From positions 1 through 59,312 of the forward strand of contig NZ_JAGIBG010000034.1 of NCBI RefSeq assembly GCF_017744435.1: a DNA stretch of 59,312 bases. Direction: 5' to 3'. Below are positions 52,211-59,312 of this stretch, piece after piece (the stretch's first letter is position 1; the number at the start of each line of letters is the position of its first letter). The notes under the pieces are model-generated. The model was not told the origin of the DNA and ran no database searches. It was given only the letters and a program-made list of their open reading frames with translations. This DNA is from Pseudomonas sp. (GTDB lineage Bacteria > Pseudomonadota > Gammaproteobacteria > Pseudomonadales > Pseudomonadaceae). The position numbers were made by a program, and so were the translations under genes.

Positions 52211-53307
52211 GGCTTGCTCCCCTCAGCCTCGGCTGGCAGGTGGCGGCGCTGGATGTACGCCTGCACCGCCGCCAGGCTTTCGCTCAAGTCCGGCGTCACT
52301 ACCGAGACGGGCTGTTCAGCCAGCGCGTTGAGGCTGTCGAGCATCGCCTTGCTTTGCGGGTTGTCGGCATTGAAGTTGGCCAGCAGCACGCTGCGGGCAT
52401 CATCCAGGGCCTGGCTGTAGACCTTGGCCTCACCATTGAGCGCAGCCCACTGCGCCTGTTCGATGGTCAGGCTCAGGGCCAGGCGCAGCTGGTTCAGCTG
52501 CTGGCCGGCCAGCAACGGCCGCACATTGTCATCGGCGTTGAAGTCGATCTGGAAGTACTTGGAAATTTCAGCCCACCACTGCGACAGACGACTGGCCCCA
52601 TCACCCTCGGCCGTCAGCGCACCGAGCGCATCGGCGTTGCTGGCGAACTCGGGCGACTGGGCGCTGAGTTCCTGAACCAGTTCACGCTGGGCAGCAAGCT
52701 TGAGGAACAGGCCAGTGCGGTCCGGCTGCTGGGTGCTGTTGAGCGTGGCCAGGCTGCGCGCCAGTTGCTCGCGGGCAGCAAAGGCGCCCGGGTCGCTCTG
52801 TTCGCGGAGGATTTCGTCGGCGCCTTCGACCAGGGCCTTGGCGCTGGTGATGTCCTGCAGCGCCGACAAGCGCAAGGTAGCCAGGCGCAGGAGGTGTTCG
52901 GCCTCGGCCAGGCGCCACTCCTTGCGGCTCTCGCCGAGTGCGGTTTCCAGACGCTGGCTGAGACGCTGCTGGTCGCCTTGCAGTTGCGCCACCAGGCGGC
53001 GGCGGTCTTCCAGCTCGCTGGCGGCCGGCAGGCTGGCCAGTTGTGCACTGATCTGCTGTTCACGCTGCTGCAGTGCCGCAGCGCGCTGGTTGAGAGCCTC
53101 GAGGTGCTGGCCCTGGTTCACTTCACTGCCTTGCAGCTGCCGCACCTGCCAGACACCCCAACCCCCTACTGCGACCCCGGCCGCACCCAGCAACAGCGCC
53201 AGCACGGCCAGACCACTGCCAGAGCGCTTTACAGGCTTGTCGGTGACGGGTTGCGCCGGCGCTTGCGCCGACGGCTGATCATTGTTGGACAAGACAGTTT
53301 CGCTCAC
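52207..53307 (-). CDS. hemX: HemX, membrane-anchored heme biosynthesis protein
   Basis: This 366-aa protein has a disordered Pro/Gln-rich N-terminus, one membrane segment (about 40-60, LAVLALLLGAAGVAVGGWGV) and a long coiled coil (about 65-150) ahead of the HemX periplasmic domain. It is the fusion partner or neighbour of HemD in many gammaproteobacteria; its exact role is unknown. I start it at GTG 53307, with AAAGGATGG ahead. A longer frame overlaps hemD and reads unrelated residues. Confidence 0.9.
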   Translation of the reverse strand: MSETVLSNNDQPSAQAPAQPVTDKPVKRSGSGLAVLALLLGAAGVAVGGWGVWQVRQLQGSEVNQGQHLEALNQRAAALQQREQQISAQLASLPAASELEDRRRLVAQLQGDQQRLSQRLETALGESRKEWRLAEAEHLLRLATLRLSALQDITSAKALVEGADEILREQSDPGAFAAREQLARSLATLNSTQQPDRTGLFLKLAAQRELVQELSAQSPEFASNADALGALTAEGDGASRLSQWWAEISKYFQIDFNADDNVRPLLAGQQLNQLRLALSLTIEQAQWAALNGEAKVYSQALDDARSVLLANFNADNPQSKAMLDSLNALAEQPVSVVTPDLSESLAAVQAYIQRRHLPAEAEGSKP

Positions 53308-53338
53308 GTATCCATCCTTTGCATGGGGGCGCCTCGCG

Positions 53339-54121
53339 CTAGTGCGAAGCGCCTTGAGAGGCAGGTGCAGCACTGCGCTGCACGGCTGCCAGCAAGGCCG
53401 TGGCACTCGCGCCACGGCAATCCACAACCTGTTGGGCCCCGGCGGCCCGGGCCTGTTCTGCGACCCGCGGGCTGGGTACGAACAACGGCAGGCTGGCCAC
53501 TCGCGGCCAGTCGGCGGCGGCCATCTGCTGCAAATGTTCAAGACCCTGCCCACTGCTGACCACCAGGCCATTGAGGCGTTCCGCTTCTATGCGGCGCATC
53601 AGCGTGCCCGCCGGGTACTCCGGCAGACAGCGACGATACAGTTCCAGATATTCGACACTAGCACCTTGCTCTGCAAGACGCTCGGCCAGCAGTTCGCGAC
53701 CTCCGACGCCACGAACGATCAATACACGCGCTTCAGGCGCCGCCATAGCCTGGCGCAGGGCCGGGAGCGCGAGCAAGGCCTCGCTGTCGTCACCCTGCAT
53801 GGGAAATGTCACCTGAAGGCCCGCGCCCTGCAGCACTGCCGCCGTTGCCTCGCCCACGGTAAACCAGCCTGTGGGCGGTGCTTGCAGGCCAGCGTGCTGC
53901 AACTGCTCAAGCAGCAGTCGGGCCGCCGGCTTGCTGACCACGATGATCGCCTGGCACTGCGCCAGCCCGGCCAGCTGATGACACTGCCTGTCAGCCAGAG
54001 CGACGGGCTCGATGGCCAGCAACGGCAGGCAACTGCTGGCCACACCGGCAGCGGCCAGGCTCTGCGCCAGTGCCGCGCAGTCCTCTTCGGGCCGGGTCAG
54101 CAACAGGCGCCAGGGGCTCAC
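53339..54121 (-). CDS. hemD: Uroporphyrinogen-III synthase
   Basis: It cyclises hydroxymethylbilane to uroporphyrinogen III with inversion of ring D. The product is 260 aa in two lobes, starting WRLLLTRPEEDCAALAQSL, with the conserved FTVGEATA segment (about 87) and VVSSGQGLEHL (about 190). It starts with GTG overlapping the hemC stop (GTGA), so translation is coupled. The sequence is divergent, as usual for HemD, but context confirms it. Confidence 0.92.
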   Translation of the reverse strand: MSPWRLLLTRPEEDCAALAQSLAAAGVASSCLPLLAIEPVALADRQCHQLAGLAQCQAIIVVSKPAARLLLEQLQHAGLQAPPTGWFTVGEATAAVLQGAGLQVTFPMQGDDSEALLALPALRQAMAAPEARVLIVRGVGGRELLAERLAEQGASVEYLELYRRCLPEYPAGTLMRRIEAERLNGLVVSSGQGLEHLQQMAAADWPRVASLPLFVPSPRVAEQARAAGAQQVVDCRGASATALLAAVQRSAAPASQGASH

Positions 54122-55059
54122 GGGTGCCCGGCCTCGCCGTAGACTTCCTTGAGAATGGCTTCGGCGCCCTGGTTCAGCAGGTCTTCGGCAACCTGCACGC
54201 CCAAGGTTTCAGCAGCCGCACGCGGCGCGCGCGCATCCGCCACCAGCAGGATACCGCCACTCGGCTGGCCAACCAGGCCGCGCAGCCACAGCTGATCGCC
54301 TTCGAGCACCGCATAGCAGGCGATCGGCACCTGGCAGCCACCGTTGAGGCGCTTGTTCAAGGCACGCTCGGCGATGACACGGTCGGCGGTATCGGCATGA
54401 TGAAGCGGCGCCAGCAGCGCATGGATTTCAGTGTCGGCGCTGCGGCACTCGATGCCCACTGCGCCCTGGCCACCGGCTGGCAAGCTGTCGTCGACGCTGA
54501 TGGTATCGGTGATGCGATCTTGGAAGCCCAGGCGAATCAGGCCCGCGGCGGCGAGGATGATGGCGTCGTATTCGCCGGCATCGAGCTTGGCCAGGCGCGT
54601 GTTGACGTTGCCGCGCAGGAAGTGGATTTTCAGGTCCGGCCGGCGTGCCAGCAGTTGGGCCTGGCGGCGCAGGCTGGAGGTGCCGACGATGCTGCCGGCC
54701 GGCAGGGCGTCGAGGCTGGCAAACGTATTGGAGACGAAAGCATCGCGCGGGTCTTCGCGCTCGCAGATGCAGTACAGGCCCAGGCCTTCGGGGAAGTCCA
54801 TGGGCACGTCCTTCATCGAATGCACGGCGATGTCGGCTTCGTTGTCCAGCAACGCGGTTTCCAGCTCTTTGACGAACAGCCCCTTGCCGCCGATCTTCGC
54901 CAGCGGCGCATCGAGCAGCTTGTCGCCACGGCTGACCATGGGTACCAGGGTCACCAGCAGACCGGGGTGGGCCTGCTCGAGGCGGGCTTTGACGTATTCG
55001 GCCTGCCACAGGGCCAAGGCACTTTTACGGGTGGCAATGCGGATTTCGCGAGTGGACAT
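54118..55059 (-). CDS. hemC: Hydroxymethylbilane synthase (porphobilinogen deaminase)
   Basis: It polymerises four porphobilinogens into hydroxymethylbilane. The product is 313 aa, the usual length, with IRIATRKSALALWQAEYVK at the N-terminus, the active-site Asp region AVHSMKDVPMDFPEGL, arginines in SSLRRQAQLLARRPDL, and the dipyrromethane-linking Cys in the LNGGCQVPIA motif. It is the first gene of hemCDXY and lies 114 bp downstream of algR on the same strand. Confidence 0.96.
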   Translation of the reverse strand: MSTREIRIATRKSALALWQAEYVKARLEQAHPGLLVTLVPMVSRGDKLLDAPLAKIGGKGLFVKELETALLDNEADIAVHSMKDVPMDFPEGLGLYCICEREDPRDAFVSNTFASLDALPAGSIVGTSSLRRQAQLLARRPDLKIHFLRGNVNTRLAKLDAGEYDAIILAAAGLIRLGFQDRITDTISVDDSLPAGGQGAVGIECRSADTEIHALLAPLHHADTADRVIAERALNKRLNGGCQVPIACYAVLEGDQLWLRGLVGQPSGGILLVADARAPRAAAETLGVQVAEDLLNQGAEAILKEVYGEAGHP

Positions 55060-55145
55060 GGAACGCCCCGATCCAGAGAAATGCCGCTGATGATAACAGC
55101 ATCACCGGCATCGCTAGCAGATGTGGGTCAGGATCCTGGTGTGGC

Positions 55146-55171
55146 CTGTACCGGCGAGGGCGCCGGTACAG
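55146..55171. terminator. Hairpin after algR
   Basis: CTGTACCGGCG-AGGG-CGCCGGTACAG, a perfect 11-bp stem, lies 2 bp past the algR stop. No U-tract. It separates algR from hemC. Confidence 0.7.
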
Positions 55172-55173
55172 CG

Positions 55174-55917
55174 TCAAAGCGTCTGCATCATCTTGCGCAC
55201 TCCTGCCACATGCCGGCGGCTGACAGTCAAGGCATCGCCGTCAAGGCCCTTGAGGAACAACTGGAAATGCCCCAATGGCGTGCGTTGCAGGCGTTCGATG
55301 CGTTCGCGGGCAACCAGCGCATTGCGGTGGATGCGCACGAAGCGCTCGCCGAACTCATCTTCCAATGCCTTGAGGGGCTCGTCGAGCAGCACCTCACCCG
55401 CTTCGTGGCGCAAGGTCACGTACTTGTGGTCGGCGATGAAATAGATCACCTGGGGCAAAGGAATGAGCTCGATCCCTTTGCGCGTGCGCGCACTGATATG
55501 GCTGCGCGGGCCACCGCCTTCGCTGCCAGGCCGGGTCAACGCAGCCAGCTGGGCACGATTGGGCTTCTCGGCCTTGCGCAAGGCATCGCGCAGCGCTTGA
55601 GGTTGAATCGGCTTGGTCACGTGGCTGAGGGTACTTTCCTTGAATGCCTCGGCACCGTATTCATCGTCGCCGGTACAGAACACCACCGACGGTGGTGCCT
55701 CGCGCTCGCAAAGTCGAGCGGCGACCTGCAGGCCATCCAGGCCTGGCATGCCGATGTCCAGCAGGACCACATCGGGCTTGAGGCTTTCGATCAATGCCAG
55801 GGCCTCTTCGCCGTTGGTGGCGCTGGGCTCCAGCACGGAGTACCCCTCCAGTTCAGCGAACAGCCGTGTGAGGCGTTCACGGGCTTGGGGTTCGTCATCA
55901 ACGATCAGGACATTCAT
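55174..55917 (-). CDS. algR: AlgR, LytTR-family response regulator
   Basis: This response regulator controls alginate, surface and virulence-type genes in pseudomonads. The product is 247 aa: receiver domain with acidic Asp7/Asp8, phosphoacceptor Asp54 (VVLLDIGMPGLDG) and Lys in VTKP, then a LytTR DNA-binding domain (about 140-245) with the highly conserved RFVRIHRNALVARERIERLQ. The second half of the receiver (GDDEYGAEAFKESTLSHVTKP) differs from the P. aeruginosa protein much more than the rest. No sensor kinase gene (algZ/fimS) lies next to it. Confidence 0.94.
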   Translation of the reverse strand: MNVLIVDDEPQARERLTRLFAELEGYSVLEPSATNGEEALALIESLKPDVVLLDIGMPGLDGLQVAARLCEREAPPSVVFCTGDDEYGAEAFKESTLSHVTKPIQPQALRDALRKAEKPNRAQLAALTRPGSEGGGPRSHISARTRKGIELIPLPQVIYFIADHKYVTLRHEAGEVLLDEPLKALEDEFGERFVRIHRNALVARERIERLQRTPLGHFQLFLKGLDGDALTVSRRHVAGVRKMMQTL

Positions 55918-56227
55918 AATTGCTCTGGATTCCTGAGTGAGTCTCGCACAGGTATAGCGTAGACAAGAGCAGGTCGAGCGACACTGCGGTCACGCTCTAG
56001 ACCGATACGAAGGCCAAAGATTCACTGAGTCGGCAGAATCGCTGCCAGTCCTCTGTCCAACTGTAGACGGTCCGTGGAACACTGCCGTTCAATCGTTGAA
56101 TATCGTCCTGGCCTGCCTTTATCGATGTTTTCCGCCGGTTTCTGTCGACCGACGCCCTGCGGCAGTCGGCCCAACCCTGCTATTATCGGCGCCACTTTTT
56201 TCGTTCACGCCTGCATAGAGTGAATCC
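55918..56227. other. 310-bp divergent interval algR / argH
   Basis: It carries the promoters of both genes. A TATTAT (56180-56185) 43 bp before the argH ATG could be its -10, without a good -35. No open frame of the kind expected for algZ is present. Confidence 0.6.
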
Positions 56228-57622
56228 ATGAGCACCGACAAGACCAATCAGTCCTGGGGCGGCCGCTTCAGTGAGCCCGTCGACGCCTTCGTCGCCCGCT
56301 TCACCGCCTCGGTCGACTTCGACAAGCGCCTGTACCGCCATGACATCATGGGTTCGATCGCCCACGCCACCATGCTGGCGCAGGTCGGCGTGCTCAGCGA
56401 TGCCGAGCGCGACACCATCATCGATGGCCTGAAAACCATCCAGGGCGAAATCGAGGCTGGCAGCTTCGACTGGCGCGTCGACCTGGAAGACGTGCACATG
56501 AACATCGAAGCACGCCTGACCGACCGCATCGGCATCACCGGCAAGAAGCTGCACACCGGCCGTAGCCGCAACGACCAGGTGGCCACCGACATCCGCCTGT
56601 GGCTGCGTGACGAGATCGACCTGATCCTGGCCGAAATCACTCGCCTGCAACAGGGCCTGCTGGAGCAGGCCGAGCGTGAAGCCGAAACCATCATGCCCGG
56701 CTTCACCCACCTGCAGACCGCCCAGCCGGTCACCTTCGGCCACCACCTGCTGGCCTGGTTCGAAATGCTCAGCCGCGACTACGAGCGCCTGGTCGACTGC
56801 CGCAAGCGCGCCAATCGCATGCCTCTGGGCAGCGCCGCGCTGGCCGGCACCACCTACCCGATCGACCGTGAACTGACCTGCAAGCTGCTGGGCTTCGAGG
56901 CCGTGGCCGGCAACTCGCTGGACGGTGTCTCGGACCGCGACTTCGCCATCGAATTCTGCGCTGCCGCCAGCGTGGCGATGATGCACCTGTCGCGCTTCTC
57001 CGAAGAGCTGGTGCTGTGGACCAGCGCCCAGTTCCAGTTCATCGACCTGCCTGATCGCTTCTGCACCGGCAGCTCGATCATGCCACAGAAGAAGAACCCG
57101 GATGTTCCGGAGCTGGTGCGTGGCAAGAGCGGCCGTGTCTTCGGCGCCCTGACCGGCCTGCTGACCCTGATGAAAGGCCAGCCGCTGGCCTACAACAAGG
57201 ACAACCAGGAAGACAAGGAGCCGCTGTTCGACGCCGCAGACACCCTGCGCGACTCGCTGCGCGCCTTCGCCGACATGATCCCGGCGATCAAGCCCAAGCA
57301 CGCCATCATGCGCGAAGCGGCCCTGCGCGGTTTCTCCACCGCCACTGACCTGGCCGACTACCTGGTCCGCCGCGGCCTGCCGTTCCGTGATTGCCACGAA
57401 ATCGTCGGCCACGCCGTGAAGTATGGCGTCGACACCGGCAAGGACCTGGCCGAGATGAGCCTGGACGAGCTGCGCCAGTTCAGCGACCAGATCGAGCAGG
57501 ATGTGTTTGCCGTGCTGACCCTGGAAGGCTCGGTGAACGCCCGTAACCACATCGGTGGTACCGCGCCGGCGCAGGTGCGTGATGCCGTGGTTCGTGGCAA
57601 GGCCCTGCTGGCTTCGCGTTAA
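56228..57622 (+). CDS. argH: Argininosuccinate lyase
   Basis: It splits argininosuccinate into arginine and fumarate, the last step of arginine synthesis. The product is 464 aa, the full length. The fumarase/aspartase superfamily signature GSSIMPQKKNPDVPELVRGK holds the catalytic Ser, and TGRSRNDQVATDIRLWLRD and GFTHLQTAQPVTFGHHLLAW are intact. It diverges from algR as in P. aeruginosa. A repeat pair follows. Confidence 0.97.
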   Translation: MSTDKTNQSWGGRFSEPVDAFVARFTASVDFDKRLYRHDIMGSIAHATMLAQVGVLSDAERDTIIDGLKTIQGEIEAGSFDWRVDLEDVHMNIEARLTDRIGITGKKLHTGRSRNDQVATDIRLWLRDEIDLILAEITRLQQGLLEQAEREAETIMPGFTHLQTAQPVTFGHHLLAWFEMLSRDYERLVDCRKRANRMPLGSAALAGTTYPIDRELTCKLLGFEAVAGNSLDGVSDRDFAIEFCAAASVAMMHLSRFSEELVLWTSAQFQFIDLPDRFCTGSSIMPQKKNPDVPELVRGKSGRVFGALTGLLTLMKGQPLAYNKDNQEDKEPLFDAADTLRDSLRAFADMIPAIKPKHAIMREAALRGFSTATDLADYLVRRGLPFRDCHEIVGHAVKYGVDTGKDLAEMSLDELRQFSDQIEQDVFAVLTLEGSVNARNHIGGTAPAQVRDAVVRGKALLASR

Positions 57623-57630
57623 GGCCGATT

Positions 57631-57748
57631 GCGAGGGCTTCGCCCTCGTTCGCGGGCATGCCCGCTCCCACAGGTATGGTGCAAGGCTCAGGCAATGCAC
57701 AATTCATGTGGGAGCGGGCGCGCCCGCGAATGGGCTGCAAAGCAGCCC
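57631..57748. repeat. Composite intergenic repeat between argH and the GST gene
   Basis: The core pair (57649-57672 and 57707-57730) has a single mismatch and is flanked by GCGAGGGC/GCCCTCG (57631-57648) and GGGCTGC/GCAGCCC (57732-57748) hairpins. The convergent genes on each side probably share it as terminator. Confidence 0.85.
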
Positions 57749-57756
57749 CCGGTCAT

Positions 57757-58419
57757 TCAGCGCTTGCCGCTGCGCACCATCTCCATGAAGGCCGGCATCG
57801 AGGCCTCCTTGTCCGCCACCACGCGCGCCATGTGCGGGTTCTGGCCCATCAATTCGAGCAACGCCTTCGCCTGCGGGAAGTCCGCGAGGAAGTCGATGCC
57901 CAGCACCTTCTTGCCTACCGCGCACGCCAGGTCCACCGAGAAGCAGAACATCAAGTCGGCCAGCGTCAGTTGCTCACCCGCCACATACGGAGCAAACCGC
58001 CCGTTGCGCTTGAGCGTGGCAAAACCTGCCAGCAGATCGGCACGCGCACGCTCCTTGATCAGCGGCTCGACCGCCGCGCCAAAGAACGCCTCCGGGTAAC
58101 AGGTTCGCGCCGGCAGCTCGATGTACAGTTCGATTTCCTTGAGCAGTTCGCGCACCTTGGCCTGGCCGAACGGGTCACTCGGCAGCAGTGCCTTGCCACC
58201 TTGGGTCTGCTCGACATAGTCGAGAATGACGCTGGTTTCGCTGAGGAAGCCGTGTTCGGTTTCCAGCACCGGCACCTTGCCCCGCGGGCTGACTGCCAGC
58301 GCCTGCGGTGCTTGCCCGCCGTAGAAGGTGACTTCCTCGAAAGGCAGGCCTTTTTCCAGCAGGGCCAGCTTGACCATGTTGTAGTAGTTGCTGACCGAGA
58401 ATCCGTGAAGCTTGAGCAT
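57757..58419 (-). CDS. Glutathione S-transferase family protein
   Basis: This 220-aa cytoplasmic protein has an N-terminal thioredoxin fold (1-77; SVSNYYNMVKLALLEKGLPF, GKVPVLE and the SETSVILDYVE glutathione-binding turn) and a C-terminal helical domain with LTLADLMFCFSVDLA. The substrate is unknown. I start it at ATG 58419, with GGAGG 12 bases before; the longer frame has no support. It diverges from the next small gene. Confidence 0.88.
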   Translation of the reverse strand: MLKLHGFSVSNYYNMVKLALLEKGLPFEEVTFYGGQAPQALAVSPRGKVPVLETEHGFLSETSVILDYVEQTQGGKALLPSDPFGQAKVRELLKEIELYIELPARTCYPEAFFGAAVEPLIKERARADLLAGFATLKRNGRFAPYVAGEQLTLADLMFCFSVDLACAVGKKVLGIDFLADFPQAKALLELMGQNPHMARVVADKEASMPAFMEMVRSGKR

Positions 58420-58566
58420 GGGGTTACAGCCTCCAGGCCGTGTGGGGATGGCCTGGCCGTTATAGACCGTACGCCGGTACCTGACCAGCGTCATGCACCT
58501 GGTCGATGACCGGGCATTGCCGACGCGGGCATGGCAAACTGTATGTCCCACCACAGGAGTAGCGCC

Positions 58567-58866
58567 ATGAGCGAACACGACGAGATCGACAATGACGAAG
58601 AAGCCTTCGCCGAGGCGACGCTGACCGAAGCCATCGAAAACCAGATCGAAAGCGGCGAGCCGCCTGCGGCCAAGGCCACCTTCAACAAACTGACCCTGGT
58701 CGGCTACGAGCGCGAAGACATCCTCAACCTCATGGCCCACGTGCTGGCCTTCGAAATCGACAACATGCTCCAGGAAGACCGCCCGTTCAACGGTGAGTGG
58801 TACGAGACCGCCCTGCGCGCCCTGCCCGAGCTGCCGCCTGAGATGGATCAAGGCGACGACGAATAA
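58567..58866 (+). CDS. Small acidic conserved protein
   Basis: This 99-aa, strongly acidic protein (N- and C-termini rich in Asp/Glu) has a central helical part (TFNKLTLVGYEREDILNLMA). I do not recognise a characterised family. The start has AGGAG nine bases upstream and codon use is typical, so it is a real gene. It is followed after 69 bp by the TIGR02647 gene, possibly in one transcript. Confidence 0.75.
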   Translation: MSEHDEIDNDEEAFAEATLTEAIENQIESGEPPAAKATFNKLTLVGYEREDILNLMAHVLAFEIDNMLQEDRPFNGEWYETALRALPELPPEMDQGDDE

Positions 58867-58935
58867 CCCGACTACACTCCAGGATCAGGCACCGCTGGCG
58901 GTGCCGCCATCCTCGTCTGGAAGTCAGGAGTCGCC

Positions 58936-59181
58936 ATGTCTTTTACCCCCGAACTGATCGCCGAACTGGAAGTGCTCGCCCTGTTCAACCTGGACAATCA
59001 CCAGGAAGGCATCAAAGTTGGCAGCAACGCGTCGCCTGCCCTGATCGCTGCGGCCAAGCGCCTTCATGAAAAAGAACTCACCGACCAGCCCGATGGTGGC
59101 TACCTCACCAGCCTCGGGAATGATGCGGCTGAAAGCGTCCAACTGTTGCTTAGCATCCTCAAATCCACACAGCCCGCTTGA
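58936..59181 (+). CDS. TIGR02647 family small protein
   Basis: This 81-aa protein matches the TIGR02647 pattern: FTPELIAELEVLALFNLDNHQEGIKV opening, then ALIAAAKRLHEKELTDQPDGGYLTS. The function is unknown; annotation sometimes calls it DNA-binding without direct evidence here. AGGAG precedes ATG 58936. The last five codons plus stop are part of the terminal inverted repeat. Confidence 0.82.
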   Translation: MSFTPELIAELEVLALFNLDNHQEGIKVGSNASPALIAAAKRLHEKELTDQPDGGYLTSLGNDAAESVQLLLSILKSTQPA

Positions 59182-59312
59182 TTCTGTACCGGCCTCTTCG
59201 CGGGCACGCCCGCTCCCACAGGGTCCGCGCCCGTACTTGAGAGCGGTGCATAACCTGTGGGAGCGGGCGTGCCCGCGAAGAGGCCGGTACAGAATCAAGC
59301 GGGCTGTGTGGA
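59164..59312. repeat. Perfect 59-bp inverted repeat at right window edge (fold-back)
   Basis: 59164-59222 is the exact reverse complement of 59254-59312, with a 31-base loop. It includes an intergenic repeat pair and also the last codons of the preceding gene, copied in reverse at the very end. The pairing runs to the final base. This mirrors the left edge and suggests hairpin ends of a contig. Confidence 0.9.

Overview
The window reads as chromosome of a Pseudomonas putida-group bacterium. The reasons are the argH-algR-hemCDXY-dsbB-algQ-fklB-algP gene order, about a dozen inverted pairs of the putida-type intergenic repeat (core GCGGGC..GCCCGCTCCCACA), high-GC pseudomonad codon use, and an alkylsulfatase (AtsK) and arylsulfate cluster of the kind known from P. 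putida S-313. Both ends of the window fold back: the outermost 91 bp (left) and 59 bp (right) are perfect inverted copies of nearby sequence running into a gene's 3' end. This suggests a whole assembly contig with hairpin ends rather than real duplications.

Layout. 1-2.3 kb: choline/betaine transporter betT with a BetI-like operator. 2.5-12.5 kb: sulfur acquisition, with serine acetyltransferase, cystine importer tcyJLN, two tandem SfnB-like flavin oxidoreductases, an LLM flavin monooxygenase and a MetQNI importer. 12.6-18.4 kb: a GGDEF/EAL protein, fatty-acid desaturase desA, a PAS-GGDEF cyclase and an HDOD protein with a degenerate receiver. 18.5-21.4 kb: gabD-gabT (GABA catabolism). 21.8-31.8 kb: sulfate-ester block sftP-astA, sftR, atsR-atsK, atsB-atsC. 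31.9-36.0 kb: a compact operon of GntR regulator, AprA-like flavoprotein, two-cluster ferredoxin, HEAT-repeat protein and DUF971 protein. 36.1-45.1 kb: tRNA-Arg(CCG), an M20 dipeptidase, a small accessory patch with an orphan gene, an alpha/beta hydrolase, CBS protein, YbaK, NfeD-slipin pair and LysE exporter. 45.2-59.3 kb: ABC-F ATPase, TIGR02444 protein, alginate/heme regulatory block, argH, GST and two small conserved genes.

How it works together. The left half is largely a sulfur-starvation toolkit. TonB receptor SftP and the Ats, Tcy and Met importers bring in sulfate esters, cystine and organosulfur compounds. AtsK, AstA and the flavin-dependent enzymes release or transfer the sulfur, and serine acetyltransferase makes the acceptor for cysteine synthesis. 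The abundant proteins of this toolkit almost lack Cys and Met: TcyJ, the second SfnB, MetQ, AtsR and AtsK have no sulfur residue beyond the initiator Met. The neighbouring AprA/ferredoxin operon is Cys- and Met-rich, has its own GntR regulator and a perfect 16-bp operator. It is the least explained system here and probably responds to something other than sulfur limitation.
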